Shown: positions 37,018 to 48,304 of the stretch, one piece after another | Position numbering within the stretch: the first letter of the stretch is position 1 | How the letters are laid out: each line of letters opens with the position of its first letter | NCBI RefSeq assembly: GCF_004379255.2 | Contig: NC_056040.1 | Location: forward strand, 32,578,852 to 32,642,851 | DNA: 64,000 nucleotides | Source: Salvia splendens | Taxonomy: Eukaryota > Streptophyta > Magnoliopsida > Lamiales > Lamiaceae | Direction of reading: 5' to 3' | Program-made: the position numbers and the translations under genes | Notes under the pieces: generated by a model | Database searches by the model: none | What the model was told of the DNA's origin: nothing | The model's input: only the letters and a program-made list of their open reading frames with translations

Positions 37018-37699
37018 TGTAAATCTGTCATAAAAACAACAAATCAGAAACCCGAATCCATCATTTTAAATAATTGATTTTGTGTCTAAAAATGATGAAA
37101 ACCCTAACCAAAACGACTACCAATTTTTGATTTCGAAAGGTCGCAACCAAGTCGATGTTAAAATCATTGATTTTCGTATCTAAAAAATGATGAAATCGAC
37201 TACTAGTCAGGCTTCACCGTCATCCACCGGGTTCAATTCATAAACAAGAACAATTTTTTTAGACCTACCTTGTCGACACGGTGAACAATGTAAACCCGCA
37301 CTGCCGGATTGCGAGTAGGATGGTGAAATCGACTACTAGTCGGTGGTGGAGGCTAGGGTTTGACGTTTAGTGGAAGATGGGGAGACGGGAAGGCAGAAGA
37401 GTGGAGAGGAAGTTTTGAGTTTGGAATGAGAGAGAATGAATCGATGGAAGGGGGAATCAATTGCCCGCTTAAATCTCGCAACATCCGTTTTTGGTGTGAT
37501 TTTAATTTGGTGTTTTTACTAGTTTACCCTCATAATGCACAAAATCCTACCTATAATGCAACACGAGATAATAAAAAAGAGTCCATCCGGTCCCTTGATT
37601 AGATTAGATTTATCTAATCTAACGACCCAGATTTAGAAGAAACTTAAATCTAAGGGATGAATAGGAGATTAAAGTTCCCCTATATATATATATATATAC

Positions 37700-37965
37700 A
37701 CCATTCAATTAGGCTATCATTCCACGTGCTTATTACAACATTCAATTAGGCTATCATTCCATTTTGTTGTCAGCATCGTGGCGGCGGTGATAGACATTAT
37801 AGAGAGAAAGAATGCTACGCGACAACGAGTCTGCCTATACGTACTGGAATGAATTAATAATCCTATTCGAATGAAGTAAAAACCTACTGGAATGATATAA
37901 TATATCATGGAATGAAGTTAAATCGTCTTAATATGTTAGTATGACTTATTTGCCCTGAGATAAAT
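37700..37965. repeat. GGAATGA motif cluster
   Basis: GGAATGA/CGAATGA recur at 20-22 bp between about 37,845 and 37,920. Reverse-complement copies (ATCATTCCA) occur near 37,720 and 37,755. The surrounding sequence looks like non-coding transposon DNA. No gene seen. Confidence 0.6.
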
Positions 37966-38230
37966 TAAAATAGGCTCGTGATGAAGAAGAAAATAATTTA
38001 TAAATTTGCGCATCTCATCCATAAAAACTAGATCTAAAAACTGTAATTTGGTATGGTTCTGCGGTTCGGCAATAAGGAGTGGATTTGCATATAATGTGTA
38101 TCTATATATATATATATATATATAATATATATATATATATAGGTTAGTGATCAAGATATAACTAATTTTAAGTGTATAACTAGAGAACAAATCTCAGCCA
38201 CACAAATAAATGAAACAAATATTATTTATT
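37966..38230. other. Intergenic transposon-end-like sequence
   Basis: This stretch contains a TA microsatellite (38,101-38,141) followed by ttagtgatcaagatataact and the phrase agaacaaatctcagccacac, which read like the end of a DNA transposon. It borders the broken 3' side of the NLR fragment. No coding sequence found. Confidence 0.35.
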
Positions 38231-38752
38231 TTAATAATATAAAATAGGACAAGGGTATTTTTGGAAATTATTTAATCGTAGTACCACCATGCCACTACTC
38301 TTCTTCCCGGTGGAATAAGAGACGAATCTATGCGGTTGATCACGGAGCAGCACCACCTTCTCCGCATTGATCTCGATCGCCGCTGTCTTGATTCGATCCA
38401 TTTCTTTTATCACATTTTGTAGATCTTGATACAACTTTAGGCCTCGAAATGAATTGAAGAAACGCCTGATTTTGGTTGCTACGGATCTACTGGGCTGAGG
38501 CTTGTTGACAATATGAGATTCAATTGCATCTTCAGCGGCATAGGCTGCATCAGCAATACGCCTCTCCAGTGGATCTGCTTCGTCGCTTTCAGAAACAGGG
38601 GACTTGTAAACCTTGAGAAATTCTTGCAGGAAGAGAACATTATCACTGAGAGATTGAATTTGGTGTTTGTGGAGAGAAATGGGTGGGGAATGATGGTGCT
38701 CGATATCATCTATGAGATGCATTAGAGAAACTAATGCTGCATAGGCTGCCAT
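38231..38752 (-). pseudogene. NLR disease-resistance gene fragment (Rx-N coiled-coil domain)
   Basis: I chose the start at 38,752 because MAAYAALVSLMHLIDDIEHH is the usual beginning of Solanaceae/Lamiales R1-like NLRs; the upstream ATGs have no family support. The fragment of about 173 codons covers the Rx-N coiled-coil domain (LQEFLKVY, ERRIADAAYAAEDAIESHIV, and the later helix YQDLQNVIKEMDRIKTAAIE). The NB-ARC domain (P-loop, MHD) and the LRRs are absent. Family resemblance ends near 38,275, and the last 15 or so codons are probably transposon sequence. NLRs act as intracellular immune receptors; this piece lacks the nucleotide-binding switch. It might still give a short coiled-coil transcript, but expression is not shown. 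Confidence 0.75.
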
Positions 38753-38799
38753 CATCTGACAAAACAGAATAATGGATTGGAATTTAATCATGATGGAAC

Positions 38800-38953
38800 A
38801 AAACACATCATTATTAGCATGATTTTACTTCACTGTTGCTAACAAAACACATCACTATTAGCATGATTGTACTTCACTCTTGTTAACAAAACACATCACT
38901 ATTAGCATGATTTTACTTCACTCTTGTTAAAAAAACACATCACTATTAGCATG
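38800..38953 (+). repeat. 44-bp tandem repeat with ACTTCACT/ACATCACT motifs (left part)
   Basis: Three and a half copies of a 44-bp unit, each made of two 22-bp halves starting acttcact and acatcact. The array is interrupted by the LTR retrotransposon and continues at 61,361-61,482. A similar phrase (gattttacttcactcttgtt) occurs beside Ulp1 gene B near 7,520. Confidence 0.9.
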
Positions 38954-40467
38954 TGATAAGGCTAATTTCATGCATCGGTTATGGGGTTAAATTCAACAAT
39001 TTACGGGGTCTAACACAACTTTTAAGCCAGGTGTGTGGAAGAAATCGCCAGGTCCAGGAAGGAAGGAAGATAATCACCTGGCGAAGGAAATTGGCGAGAA
39101 AGTGAGTAGAATGAAGAAAAATTGCCAGACGGAGGAAATCATTAGCTGGAGGGCAGAACGGAGAATTCAAGAGAAAGCTTCTAGAAGATCGCCCCCACGT
39201 CTATAAAAGAGAGAGCACGCAACATACATGAGAGGGGGGATTTTGAATTTTTTTGGGAGAGAATTTTAGGAGGAGATATATTTTTAGCTCTGAGCTCGCT
39301 TTCACACTTCTACACACACACTTGGGTTGATCGGGAATCTATAGGGGTTAGGTTCTTTTTCAGTTGGCTATTTTGTACCACCGTCCTTATGTAGGGCGAA
39401 GAAACAATTTATCCACTTTCGTTTTAGTTTTCTGTTCAGAATTCTACAGAGTCTTTGCGGTTGGAAGCTCAACTTTGGTTATTTGTTGAATCTTGCTTAT
39501 CTATCTATAGAATTTCTATTTTCTGTCATGATGGTGTCGATTTTGAGTTTTGATGATGTTTGATTTCGAGTTTGGAGTTGTTTATTTGAATGGATGCTTT
39601 TCGCACTTGATCTGGTGAATTAGAATTGAATCGTGGTTGGATTGTTGTTGATCGGAGTGGATTTGTTAAATCGGAGTTCATGGAGTTGTTTTTTATCGTA
39701 GTTGGGTTCGGATTGCTTGGATCCGGAGTGGATTAAGCGTTCGACATTTGGATCTGAAACAGAGTTGGTTGATTTTGCATGAATTTGATGACTCGTTTCT
39801 GTGTTTCTGTTTACTTCGTCTAGTTGAAGTAGATCTGTCGGTTTCTGATTAATCGCCAGTTTCCGACGTCCGAATTATTATGTTCTGTTTGAATCTTGGT
39901 TATTACTCTGTTTTCTCCATGTTCGAGCTTGAATCAGGTGACGAGATGCAGAACGTTGTTAGTTAAATTCATAGTTAGTTATTTGCAGCTTTTCATCCGT
40001 ACTTTACTATTTTCAGGAAATGGTCCCCACTGCATGTTTGATTATTGTTTAGCTAGATTAGGTAGCGGTTTGCTAGGTCGAGGAAGTTTGTTGAGATACT
40101 GAAGTTAAGATGATGTTCCATGCTTGCATGATGTTCTCTATTTCCTAGGTCTAGTGTCAGCCAATTTTCATTCCCCAGCCTAGTTATAATTTTCTCAACC
40201 CCAAAATTGCGTGGCAGCAGCCAACCCCCTTTCCAGAGTCTTTTAAATGCATTCTTATGCATCTGTCTTTGTGGGATCGATCCCTACTTCCCTGTACTAA
40301 TTCATAGTATAGAGGGTTGAGGGTTTTGAAAGCGGAATTTGTGTGTCCGACGACCGAGACTTCCAGGATCCTCTGAGTTCCTAGACCTTGTGATATAGCA
40401 GATTCTCTGGGTTTGAGAAGCTTGACCAAGCACAAAAGCACACACAGTTCCTGACCAAACAGTTTCA
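38954..40467 (+). repeat. 5' LTR of the Athila/Tat-type element
   Basis: 1,514 bp, TG...CA ends. It closely matches 59,849-61,360, with scattered substitutions. It contains a TATA box (39,202-39,208) and, further on, the phrase ccgtccttatgtagggcgaa that is also kept in the truncated LTR at 53,310. Confidence 0.95.
39202..39208 (+). promoter_or_regulatory. TATA box of 5' LTR
   Basis: TATAAAA in a purine-rich context (ctataaaagagagagcacgc). The same element stands at 60,097-60,103 in the 3' LTR and near 53,561 in the truncated LTR, so the position is conserved in the family. Confidence 0.7.
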
Positions 40468-40469
40468 AA

Positions 40470-40487
40470 TGGCGCCGTTGTCGGGGA
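40470..40487 (+). other. Primer binding site (tRNA-Asp type)
   Basis: TGGCGCCGTTGTCGGGGA starts two bases after the LTR end. It is one mismatch from the usual plant TGGCGCCGTTGCCGGGGA. Confidence 0.85.
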
Positions 40488-40567
40488 TGGATGGCGTTGT
40501 TTATGATTGTGTTTAGAGATTTTGGCGTATATAGTTTTGATTTATCCTTTTTCTTTATTTTTAGTTT

Positions 40568-42624
40568 ATGAGCAGAGGCTCACGGTTTGGACACTGGAGT
40601 AACTCATCTGGGTGGAGAAACGATCGGTTTATTTGGCAAGTCAGGGAGACAGCATCTACGGTCACCACCAGATCGGGGTTAACCACGGGAAATCCATTTC
40701 CGTTTGGTTCAGGAAGTGACGAGGAGTTGAGTTCGTCAGGAAGGGAGGATCCCGAGTCTTCTTCAGAAACAGATACAGAGGAGATCAGAGACATGGCACA
40801 GATGGTCGATCCAAATCCTGAGATCGGTTCGCTCACAGCCCAGGCTATAGTCACAAATCAGCGTCAGAGGGCCATCAAAATTAAGACAAATGTGCTAGGA
40901 ATTCTACCGGCGTTCTCCGGGCGTAGGAACGAGTGTCCATACGAGTTCCTAAATGAGTTTAGCAAGTTGTGCAGTATTCAGAAAAGGCCCAACGATGCAA
41001 TGGAGGAAGATTATCGCCTACGCGCAATTTGATTCGCTTTGAAGGGAGAGGCCAACACATGGTTGTTGAGGCTGCCTCAGGATTCCATCCGTACCTGGAG
41101 AGATTTCAAGTTGGAGTTTCTAGATTATTTTTTCCCTTCAAACAAGAAAAACGCCCTCAAGAAGGAAATTGTGGAGTGTAAACAGGAGTACGATGAATCT
41201 CTGAGTCAATATTGGTCGCGATTCAAGGGATTGTTAGATGCTTGCCCGAATCATAGAATGATCGAGGCATAAATTTACTATCTGTTTTATGAAGGAGCAA
41301 CCCCTGAATCAAAGGATCTGATGAATTCTTCGAGCGGGAGAAATTTCACAAAGAACAAGGGAAGTGAAGCGAGAGAGACTTTGGGGAGGTTGATAGAAGC
41401 CAAGAAGGCATATGACAACCCGATGAACATTATGAGGAGAGGGTCAGCAAATGCACTGAAGGAGCAAGGTGACGAATGGGTCGAGGCGAGAATAGATAGG
41501 CTTGAGAAAGCACTCTTGAGTGCAATCGAGAAGACCAACCAGCCAGCCTCACAAAAGAAAGAGAAAACTCTAGGTCTGGGAGAAGCTCTACCCCAGCTAT
41601 ACTATGGCCCTCAAGAGGGAGATTACCAAGCCCAGGTGAATTCGATGGGAGTTAGAATCCAGATGTGAGTTGGAATCAGGGGAAACAGAAGGAGGCACCA
41701 TGGAGAACCCATCCCAATTTTAGATGGTCTGACAATGACCAGACCCAGCCACCTCCACAACAGAACACCCAGTTTACACACCAACCAGAAAGGCAGACTA
41801 ACTGGTCTGGGAGAAATTAGGAGGGGCAGAACAACTGGAGTAACCGGAACCAGGGCGATCATTCTAATTGGGGGAACATGAATCAAAACCACCAAGGGAA
41901 CTCTTATGTGCCATCACACCATAGGAACTACCCAGGAAATTATCAGAATTCCCAACCAAATTACCAGGGGAACCAAGGGCCAGGAAATCAGTACAACAAC
42001 AGGTCAGGAGGTCAGGGAAACTTCCGCCAGAACCAAGGGGGTGGACCGAACCTGGGTTCAGGACTAAATTCCGGCCAACCCAACTCTAAGCCACCAATGA
42101 ATCTTGACGATATGGTGCATGATCTAGTCAGTTCTTAACAGCATATGCAGAACAACATGCAATTCAACAATGGCATGGTGCATAAGCTTCAGGACACTCA
42201 GATGGAGCAGAAGACAGCAATGGACATGATGGCAAGGCAATTGTCTCAGATCGCAACTTCCTTGAACGAGATGCGAGGGAACGAAGGAAAGATTCCTGCC
42301 TCAATCAAGCCACCAGAGAGAGCTAACATCAGTCAAATCACTTTAAGATCTGGGCATGGTTATGAAGGTCCAGCGATGAGGAAGAATGAAGAAACACCTC
42401 CCGCGGAAGACAATGAAGGGAAGAACTCAGTTCCTGAACCTGGAAATTCGAAGATAGGGAGTACCGTAAGAGAAGATGACCTTCGGGGAAGATGATCTGG
42501 GGAGACCGCTACCTAGTGTGTCTGAACCGTTTTTCCTAGACCCAGAGCCAGAAGTGGAGAATGGAATAGTGAGGAAGGAGACGGGCGAGCTTTAGCTGGA
42601 GGTTCTACAAGTGCAGGGAAACAA
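40568..42624 (+). pseudogene. Gag region of the Athila/Tat-type element (broken)
   Basis: The reading starts at MSRGSRFGHW (40,568). The retrotransposon gag domain is recognisable from LPAFSGRRNECPYEFLNEFS through KGEANTWLLRLPQDSIRTW and ECKQEYDESLSQYWSRFKGL, then an Asn/Gln-rich stretch (41,870-42,110). It forms the particle coat for replication. In-frame stops lie at 41,030-41,032 (TGA), 41,270-41,272 (TAA), 41,818-41,820 (TAG) and 42,136-42,138 (TAA), with frameshifts near 41,655, 42,485 and 42,590. It cannot be translated as one protein. Confidence 0.85.
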
Positions 42625-43255
42625 TTGAAACCATTTCCGCACCGAGGAGAGACTAAGAAGAAGAAGGATGAACCGGTGGATTTAATGGATATATTTGGAA
42701 AGTTGGAAATCAACATACCGTTCTTACAGGCTTTGAAATTGCCGGTCTTCAGCAAATTCAGCAAGGAGTTCATAGCTGGAAAGACAAGACCCAGTGGGAA
42801 GATCCTGATTGGAGAAAATGTGTCAGCAGTGATTCAGAAACGAAGGATGCCCTCGAAACGCACTGACCCAGGTATGTTCACCCTACCCATTTCCATTGGT
42901 GATGTCCGAATTGAGCATGCTATGTGTGACTTAGGGGCGTCAATAAATGTTTTACCGCTTTCCATATACCAAAAGTTGGTAGGAGTAGGAATTGTGGATA
43001 AGAAAGTGGTAATCCAATTGACGGATAGGTCGTGCATTTGTCCGGAGGGAGTTTTAGAAAACGTTATAGTCAAAGTGCATGATTTTCTGTATCCGGCCGA
43101 TTTCCATGTTATTAAAATGAGTGATAATGAATCTTCCGAGTCTAGCGGCGTGCTTCTAGGTAGACCTTTTCTGCGTACTGCTAAGACCATTATCGATGTC
43201 TTTGATGGAACCATATGCCTGGACTATAATGGGGAAAATATATATTTAGCATAGA
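42625..43255 (+). pseudogene. Aspartic protease region of the Athila/Tat-type element
   Basis: Open for 209 codons. The active-site triplet region reads CDLGASINVLPLS near residue 102 (about nt 42,928); DLGAS in place of DTG/DSG is common in Athila-type elements. The second protease signature is LLGRPFLRTAKTIID. A stop at 43,253-43,255 separates it from the reverse transcriptase, whereas the family expects a continuous Gag-Pol frame. Confidence 0.8.
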
Positions 43256-43417
43256 TGAAGCAATGAAGAAACCATTAGATGTTGAGAATTTGCATGCTGT
43301 CGGTGTTATTAACCCCTGGTCCAGGAATATCTTGAGACTGAGTTGATGCAGGAGTAGATTGATAGTTCAGAGTTAAGTCACTCTATTGACAGAGAGGCAG
43401 TTGGTTGGTGTGAGGCA

Positions 43418-44205
43418 ATGCACACAAAGGAATTAACGGATGAGGACCTATCCAAAGCTATTTTGGAGTTTTGTAAAAATCTGGAGTCAGTCAAGTCAAG
43501 GGGATTAGCCCATGTGGCTAGTGTGGAAAATTCTTCTGGGTTTGAAAAGAGAATGATAACTGATGCGACAGGAAAAAATCCCTTGCCCCAGGAAACAAGT
43601 ACCCCCAAGAAGGAACTGAAAACGCTCCCACCAGACCTCAAGTATGCCTATCTGGAAGAAAATGAGACTTTCCCAGTAATCATTAACAACAACTTGACCG
43701 AGGAATAGGAAAGGGAATTACTGGAGGTAATCAGAAGGAACAAGAAGGCAATAGGATGGACTCTCTCATACCTAGTAGGAATCAGTCCTGATCTTTGCAT
43801 GCACCACATCATGTTGGAAGAAGGTGCGAAGGCCTATAGGGACCCGCAATGTAAGCTGAATCCAAACATGAGGGAGGAAGTTCTGAAGGGAGTTTTAAAG
43901 CTGCTTTCCCTAGGTATCATCTACTCCATTCCAGATAGTGAATTGGTAAGTCAAGTTCACATGGTGCCCAAAAAGTTAGGAATTCAGGTAGTTAAGAATG
44001 ACAAGAATGAATTAGTACCCACCCGACTTGTCACTGGGTGGAGGATGTGCATAGACTACAGGAAGCTGAATGAGGCAACCAGGAAGGATCATTTCCCATT
44101 ACCCTTCATTGATCAGATGCTGGAGAGACTGGCCGGAAAGTAGTACTTTTGTTTCCTTGACGGGTACAGTGGATACTTCCAGATCTATGTAGATCCCGAA
44201 GACCA
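43418..44205 (+). pseudogene. Reverse transcriptase, N-terminal half (outer element)
   Basis: It reads from a linker (MHTKELTDEDLS) through LLSLGIIYSIPDSELVSQVH and WRMCIDYRKLNEATRKDHFP to FLDGYSGYFQIYVDPEDQ, where it stops abruptly at the nested insertion. Stops at 43,706-43,708 and 44,141-44,143 break the frame. The missing half continues at 55,877. Confidence 0.9.
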
Positions 44206-46862
44206 AGCCTTACAGTGGCATCAAAGCCAAAGTTAGGGCAGTCGAGGGTTTGTGATATTTCGCCTAATTGTCTTGGGCGAGTTGTGTCTGGTAATACAAG
44301 GGATCTCTATTTTGATCTTTTGCTCTGGTATTGTTGTCTGGCTTCTCTCTCTAGTTTATCTTTTTTCCTGGTTCCGCTGTGCTCTCTGCCTTCTAGTTGG
44401 TTTGGGCCATTTCTTGCTCTAGTATGAGATGGTGTTGAACGTGGTTTGTTTATATTTCTTTAAGTTTGGTAGTAATCTTTAAAACGTGTGGTTGCAACAA
44501 AGCTGAGTGTCTTTGTCAGTGAACCCCTGCGCCATCGAACAATTGAGTGTTTGTGAACTAGAAAATCCTGACCTAGATGCATTGTTGTATAACTTCTTGC
44601 CGTGCTTGTTTTTTCTAAATAAAACCTTCCAGCAGTTTCTTTCCTCTCTTGTTTTCTTCTTTTTCTGCCTCCTGTTTTCTTTCTTGGTGTTTCTATAATG
44701 TCTAACCTCCCTTTTGGCCTTGTTCCCTTTAATGGGAAAGGTGATTTCAGTATATGGAAGCAAAAGTTGAAGTGTGTTCTTGTCCAGCAAAAGGTCTTAA
44801 AAGCTGTTTGTGGATCAGCCATTAATGACCAGCTGAAATAAACGAGTTAGCCTGTTCTACGATTTTCTTGAGCATAAGTGATTATGTTATTAGAAGAGTT
44901 GGTGTTGTTGATACTGCAAAAGCTCTTTGGGATAAACTTGATGAGTTGTATACTGAGATATCTTTGTCTAACTGCATGTACTTGCTTGACAAACTGTTTA
45001 AGTTCAAATTGAATTTGTCTAAGGACATAGATGAAAATCTTGACTGTTTTTCAAAACTTGTTTTAGATATTAAGAGGTGTGGCGATAAGAACATTGATGA
45101 TTATACAACCATTGCTTTTATGAATTCAATTCCAGACTCCCATGGTGATGTTAAGGCAGGAATCAAGTATGAGAGAGACAATGCCCCCCTGGACATGATT
45201 GTCAGTGCCTTAAAATCAAAGGAATTGGAATTGAAAGAGAAGTCTGATACTAAAGGGTTTAGCCTAAATACCAAAGCTGCTCTTGATAAGGTTGTGCATG
45301 TTAGGGGTAGATCCAACACCAAGGCTAAGGATACAATCCAATGACAAGTCCTTTGACAAGGGAAACATAATACATCACAAGAGCAAGTCCAGGTCCGCCG
45401 CCTAAGACTATAAAAAGTGTAATAGGTGTTTCAAATGCCATGAACTTGGACATTTTAGTAAGGAGTGTCCATTGATAAAGAACAAAAAGGTAGAATTTGA
45501 AATAGTGGCAAGCCTGGTCAAATATAATGATGAGAATGGTACTTGTTTTATGCACTGTGATTTTACTTCTGTGAATGCTTCCCTGAATATAGATTTCAAC
45601 AAGTCTGAATAGCTTGTTGATTCTGGATATATTTTCTATATCTTACCTTTAAAAGATTAATTTTGTGAATAAACTCATGTTAATAATGGTTTTGTGTCCA
45701 TGGTAAACAATAAACATTGCAGGATTAAAGGCATTGGAAAAGTATGCCTGAGGTTTAATTCTAATACCACTTTAAAAAATGTGAAATATGTGCCCAGCCT
45801 CTGTGACAATCTCTTGTCTTGCTCTGCCCTGGAAACTGAAGGGCTAGAGGGAAGATGGGGGAATGGGGTTATGAAAACCTTTAAGGATTATATGTCTGAT
45901 AAGAAAAATAATCTGCTATGCGCTTATGTGATTTATTTGCTGCCAATGCTGTTAAGATGAAAAGTATTGTGCTTTAGCATAATAGACTTGGCCATATGAG
46001 TGAAAAAACATGCATATTCTGTGTAAGGATGGTATTTTATCTGATAATGATATGAACATGCCTTTACCCTTATGTGATACTTGTGTTAAGGGAAATCAGT
46101 ATAGAGTTGTCTTTCCTACTTCTGTGCTTACCTGTTTCAGCACTGATATTCTTGATTATTTACATGCTGATGTTTGGGGGCTTGCTTCTTTTACAACTCA
46201 TGGATGGTACTCTTATGTCTATTGTTGATGATATTTTAAGGAAAATTTGGGTGTTTTTTGTTGAAAAATAAGTCTGATGTCTTTAAAAAGTTCAAAACAT
46301 GGTTGTGCTTTGTTGAAAACCAAACTAGAAAGAAGGTTATAACTCTTAGAATTGACAATGGCCTTGAGTTTCTTAATCACCAATTGCATGATTTATGTGT
46401 TAAGTCAGGTATTAGGAGACATAAGACTATCCCCTTTACACCTCAAAAGAATGGTGTTGCTTGAGTGGATTGTCAAAAAAGTTTTGGGGTGAAGCTATTA
46501 ACACTGCTGCTTATTTGGTTAATAGGTCCTCCTTTGTCCCTTTAAAGGGAAAATGTCCTGAGTCTATTTTTTGGGGAAACCCTATTAATCTTTCACATCT
46601 CAGAGTTTTTGGATGCAGTGTTGTCATACATTTAAAGACTGGCAAGCTTGAACCAAGTTCCAGGAAGTGCATCTTCTTAGGTTATCCTGATGGTGTGAAA
46701 GGATATAGAGTTTGGCTTATAGATGAGCTTGGCTTCACAGTTGCTATTAGTAGGGATGTGATCATTAATGAATCTGAGTTTCCTTGCTTATTTGATTCTG
46801 TTATCTCCAAGCCTAATGATACCTCTAAAGAAGTGGAGTATGCCCCAATTGAGGTGGAGTGT
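44206..46862 (+). pseudogene. Ty1/copia retrotransposon fragment nested in the reverse transcriptase
   Basis: It begins with a few bases of LTR and a tRNA-Met-type primer site (44,216-44,228, tggcatcaaagcc). Gag follows from 44,698 (FNGKGDFSIWKQKL; SNCMYLLDKLFKFKLNLSKD), with the zinc knuckle CFKCHELGHFSKEC near 45,430. Then come the pre-integrase region and the integrase core (LHADVWG near 46,165; RIDNGLEFLNHQLH near 46,345) and the C-terminal part (FWGEAINTAAYLVNRSS). A short deletion near 46,462 removed the ERMNRT-type segment. It ends at 46,862 before reverse transcriptase and RNase H. Stops at about 44,838, 45,342 and 46,464 add to the damage. It has neither complete LTR. Confidence 0.9.
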
Positions 46863-48304
46863 TGATAGGTACTGATCTCTTGAGTGTGTGTGTGAAAATT
46901 GCAGATCAAACTGGTCCAGAGGATTCACTCAACCGCTAGGCCTAGGAACTCTCTAAACTTTCTGACTATGTCGTTGGGATACTCTCAATCGCTATCAAAA
47001 CCTTAACCCATTTACTATTGGCTAGTACATGGTAGTAAGGATCGATCCCACAGAGATGGACATGGTAAGCAAGTGTTTAGAGGACTTGGGAGGGGTCGGC
47101 TGCGCCACGCAACTCATGGGTTAAGACTTGTTTAACTACTAGACTTGGGGGAATTAAAGGTGACTATCCTATCTACTAGATCTAGGGAACAAAAAGAGAA
47201 CGTATGCATACATGGGTAACAGAAATAAAGTTTAATTAGAAAATATTCAACAACCAAACTACTAGACCAGGTAAACAGATTTTCAAAAACAGCTGGACAA
47301 TACGCAACATGCAGTTGGGACCATTTTCCCGAATTGGTTATGACGATAGAAAAGCTGCAAAAAGGTAACAACACCAACAGAGATCCGACTCCTAACTAAC
47401 TTCTACCTTCATCTTCTCCAACAAACTAACTTAACAAAAGCAAAACAGAGCATCAAGCATACGAAAATAGAGTAATCACAAATCCGACTTCAAACATTAT
47501 GATCAAACATGAAATGACACTACTAAGCTAAGCAAAACAAGTAGAAAACAGTACACATCCATAACCATGAAAAATTCAAAACATCACGACTCAGATCCAC
47601 AACTCCGTTTAACAATTCAACTCAGATCAACCAAAAACCAACTCCAATACGTCAAACCCATACTCCTCAACTCCGATTCAACCAATTCGACGACAAATCA
47701 ACTTCGATCTCAACTCCAAATCAAACATCAATTGCGAAAAGCATCCAAATCAGTAAACAAACATCAAAATCAGCTAAACAGAAAAAATAAAATTCAATAG
47801 CTACGATATTTAAGGTTCTAAAATGATGAAGTCTCGACTTAAAACGACAAAAATAGTAAATTGTATTTTCGCCTTTCTCGAGACGATGTTACACCATAGT
47901 AATCAGACTAGGCTCGCACGAACTCTTAGAATTTACCCCATAGTTGCTTAAGTGAGCAGAGAAATGTGTGTGTGAAGTGATGAGCTAAGAGTGAAAAGTG
48001 AATGTGATGAGTGATAATCGATGATGTTTCTGTCCATGTTGTCTCTCTATTTATAGTTGAGGCAAGAACTTCGAGGGTAATTCCTCTGCTACTTTTCCGC
48101 TCACAGCTGCTTCCACAATCTTCTGGGTCAGGTTGCAGCTGGCTTCTTCACTCCATTTTCTTTCGATTTCCTCTGCCTGGTTGATTTTTCCTTCCGTTTC
48201 CTTGACCTGGCAGATTCTTTACGCACCTAAACTTAAAATGTGTATTAGTTCATAGAAATCATAGAATTTAACCCCATAACCGATGCATAAAATTGGCCTT
48301 ATCA
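46863..48304 (-). repeat. Minus-strand LTR of a related gypsy element (LTR 1)
   Basis: On the minus strand it starts tgataaggccaattttatgc and includes the same gatcgatccc block near its end as the outer LTR. It is therefore a diverged member of the same family in opposite orientation. Length about 1,442 bp. A TATA-like ctataaata lies near 48,050. Next to it on the right is the polypurine-side sequence (ggcaagtatggtttaagtgt on the minus strand). Confidence 0.85.

Larger units (their letters stand above)
35980..37680 (-). mobile_element. Degraded DNA-transposon remnant with ATAATGCA motif arrays
   Basis: The interior carries repeated ATAATGCA/ATAATGTA motifs spaced 21 bp apart (36,650-36,860 and 37,525-37,570). 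On the minus strand, 37,017-36,969 is a short open first exon (MIKRGRPSRSQ..., phase 1, donor GCAG|gtaacc) like those of the large MULEs. The left side starts near tatattgttcaatcatcctt and the right side ends near ggagattaaagttcccctat, but I could not prove a terminal inverted repeat. The rest of this 1.7 kb shows no coding sequence that I recognise. Confidence 0.5.

Noticed and set aside
44460..44822. Minus-strand open frames opposite the copia gag start
   Set aside because: Shadow of the copia leader and gag; no independent evidence.
47567..47800. 77-codon Ser/Gln/Asn-rich open frame on the plus strand
   Set aside because: Antisense of minus-strand LTR 1, low complexity.
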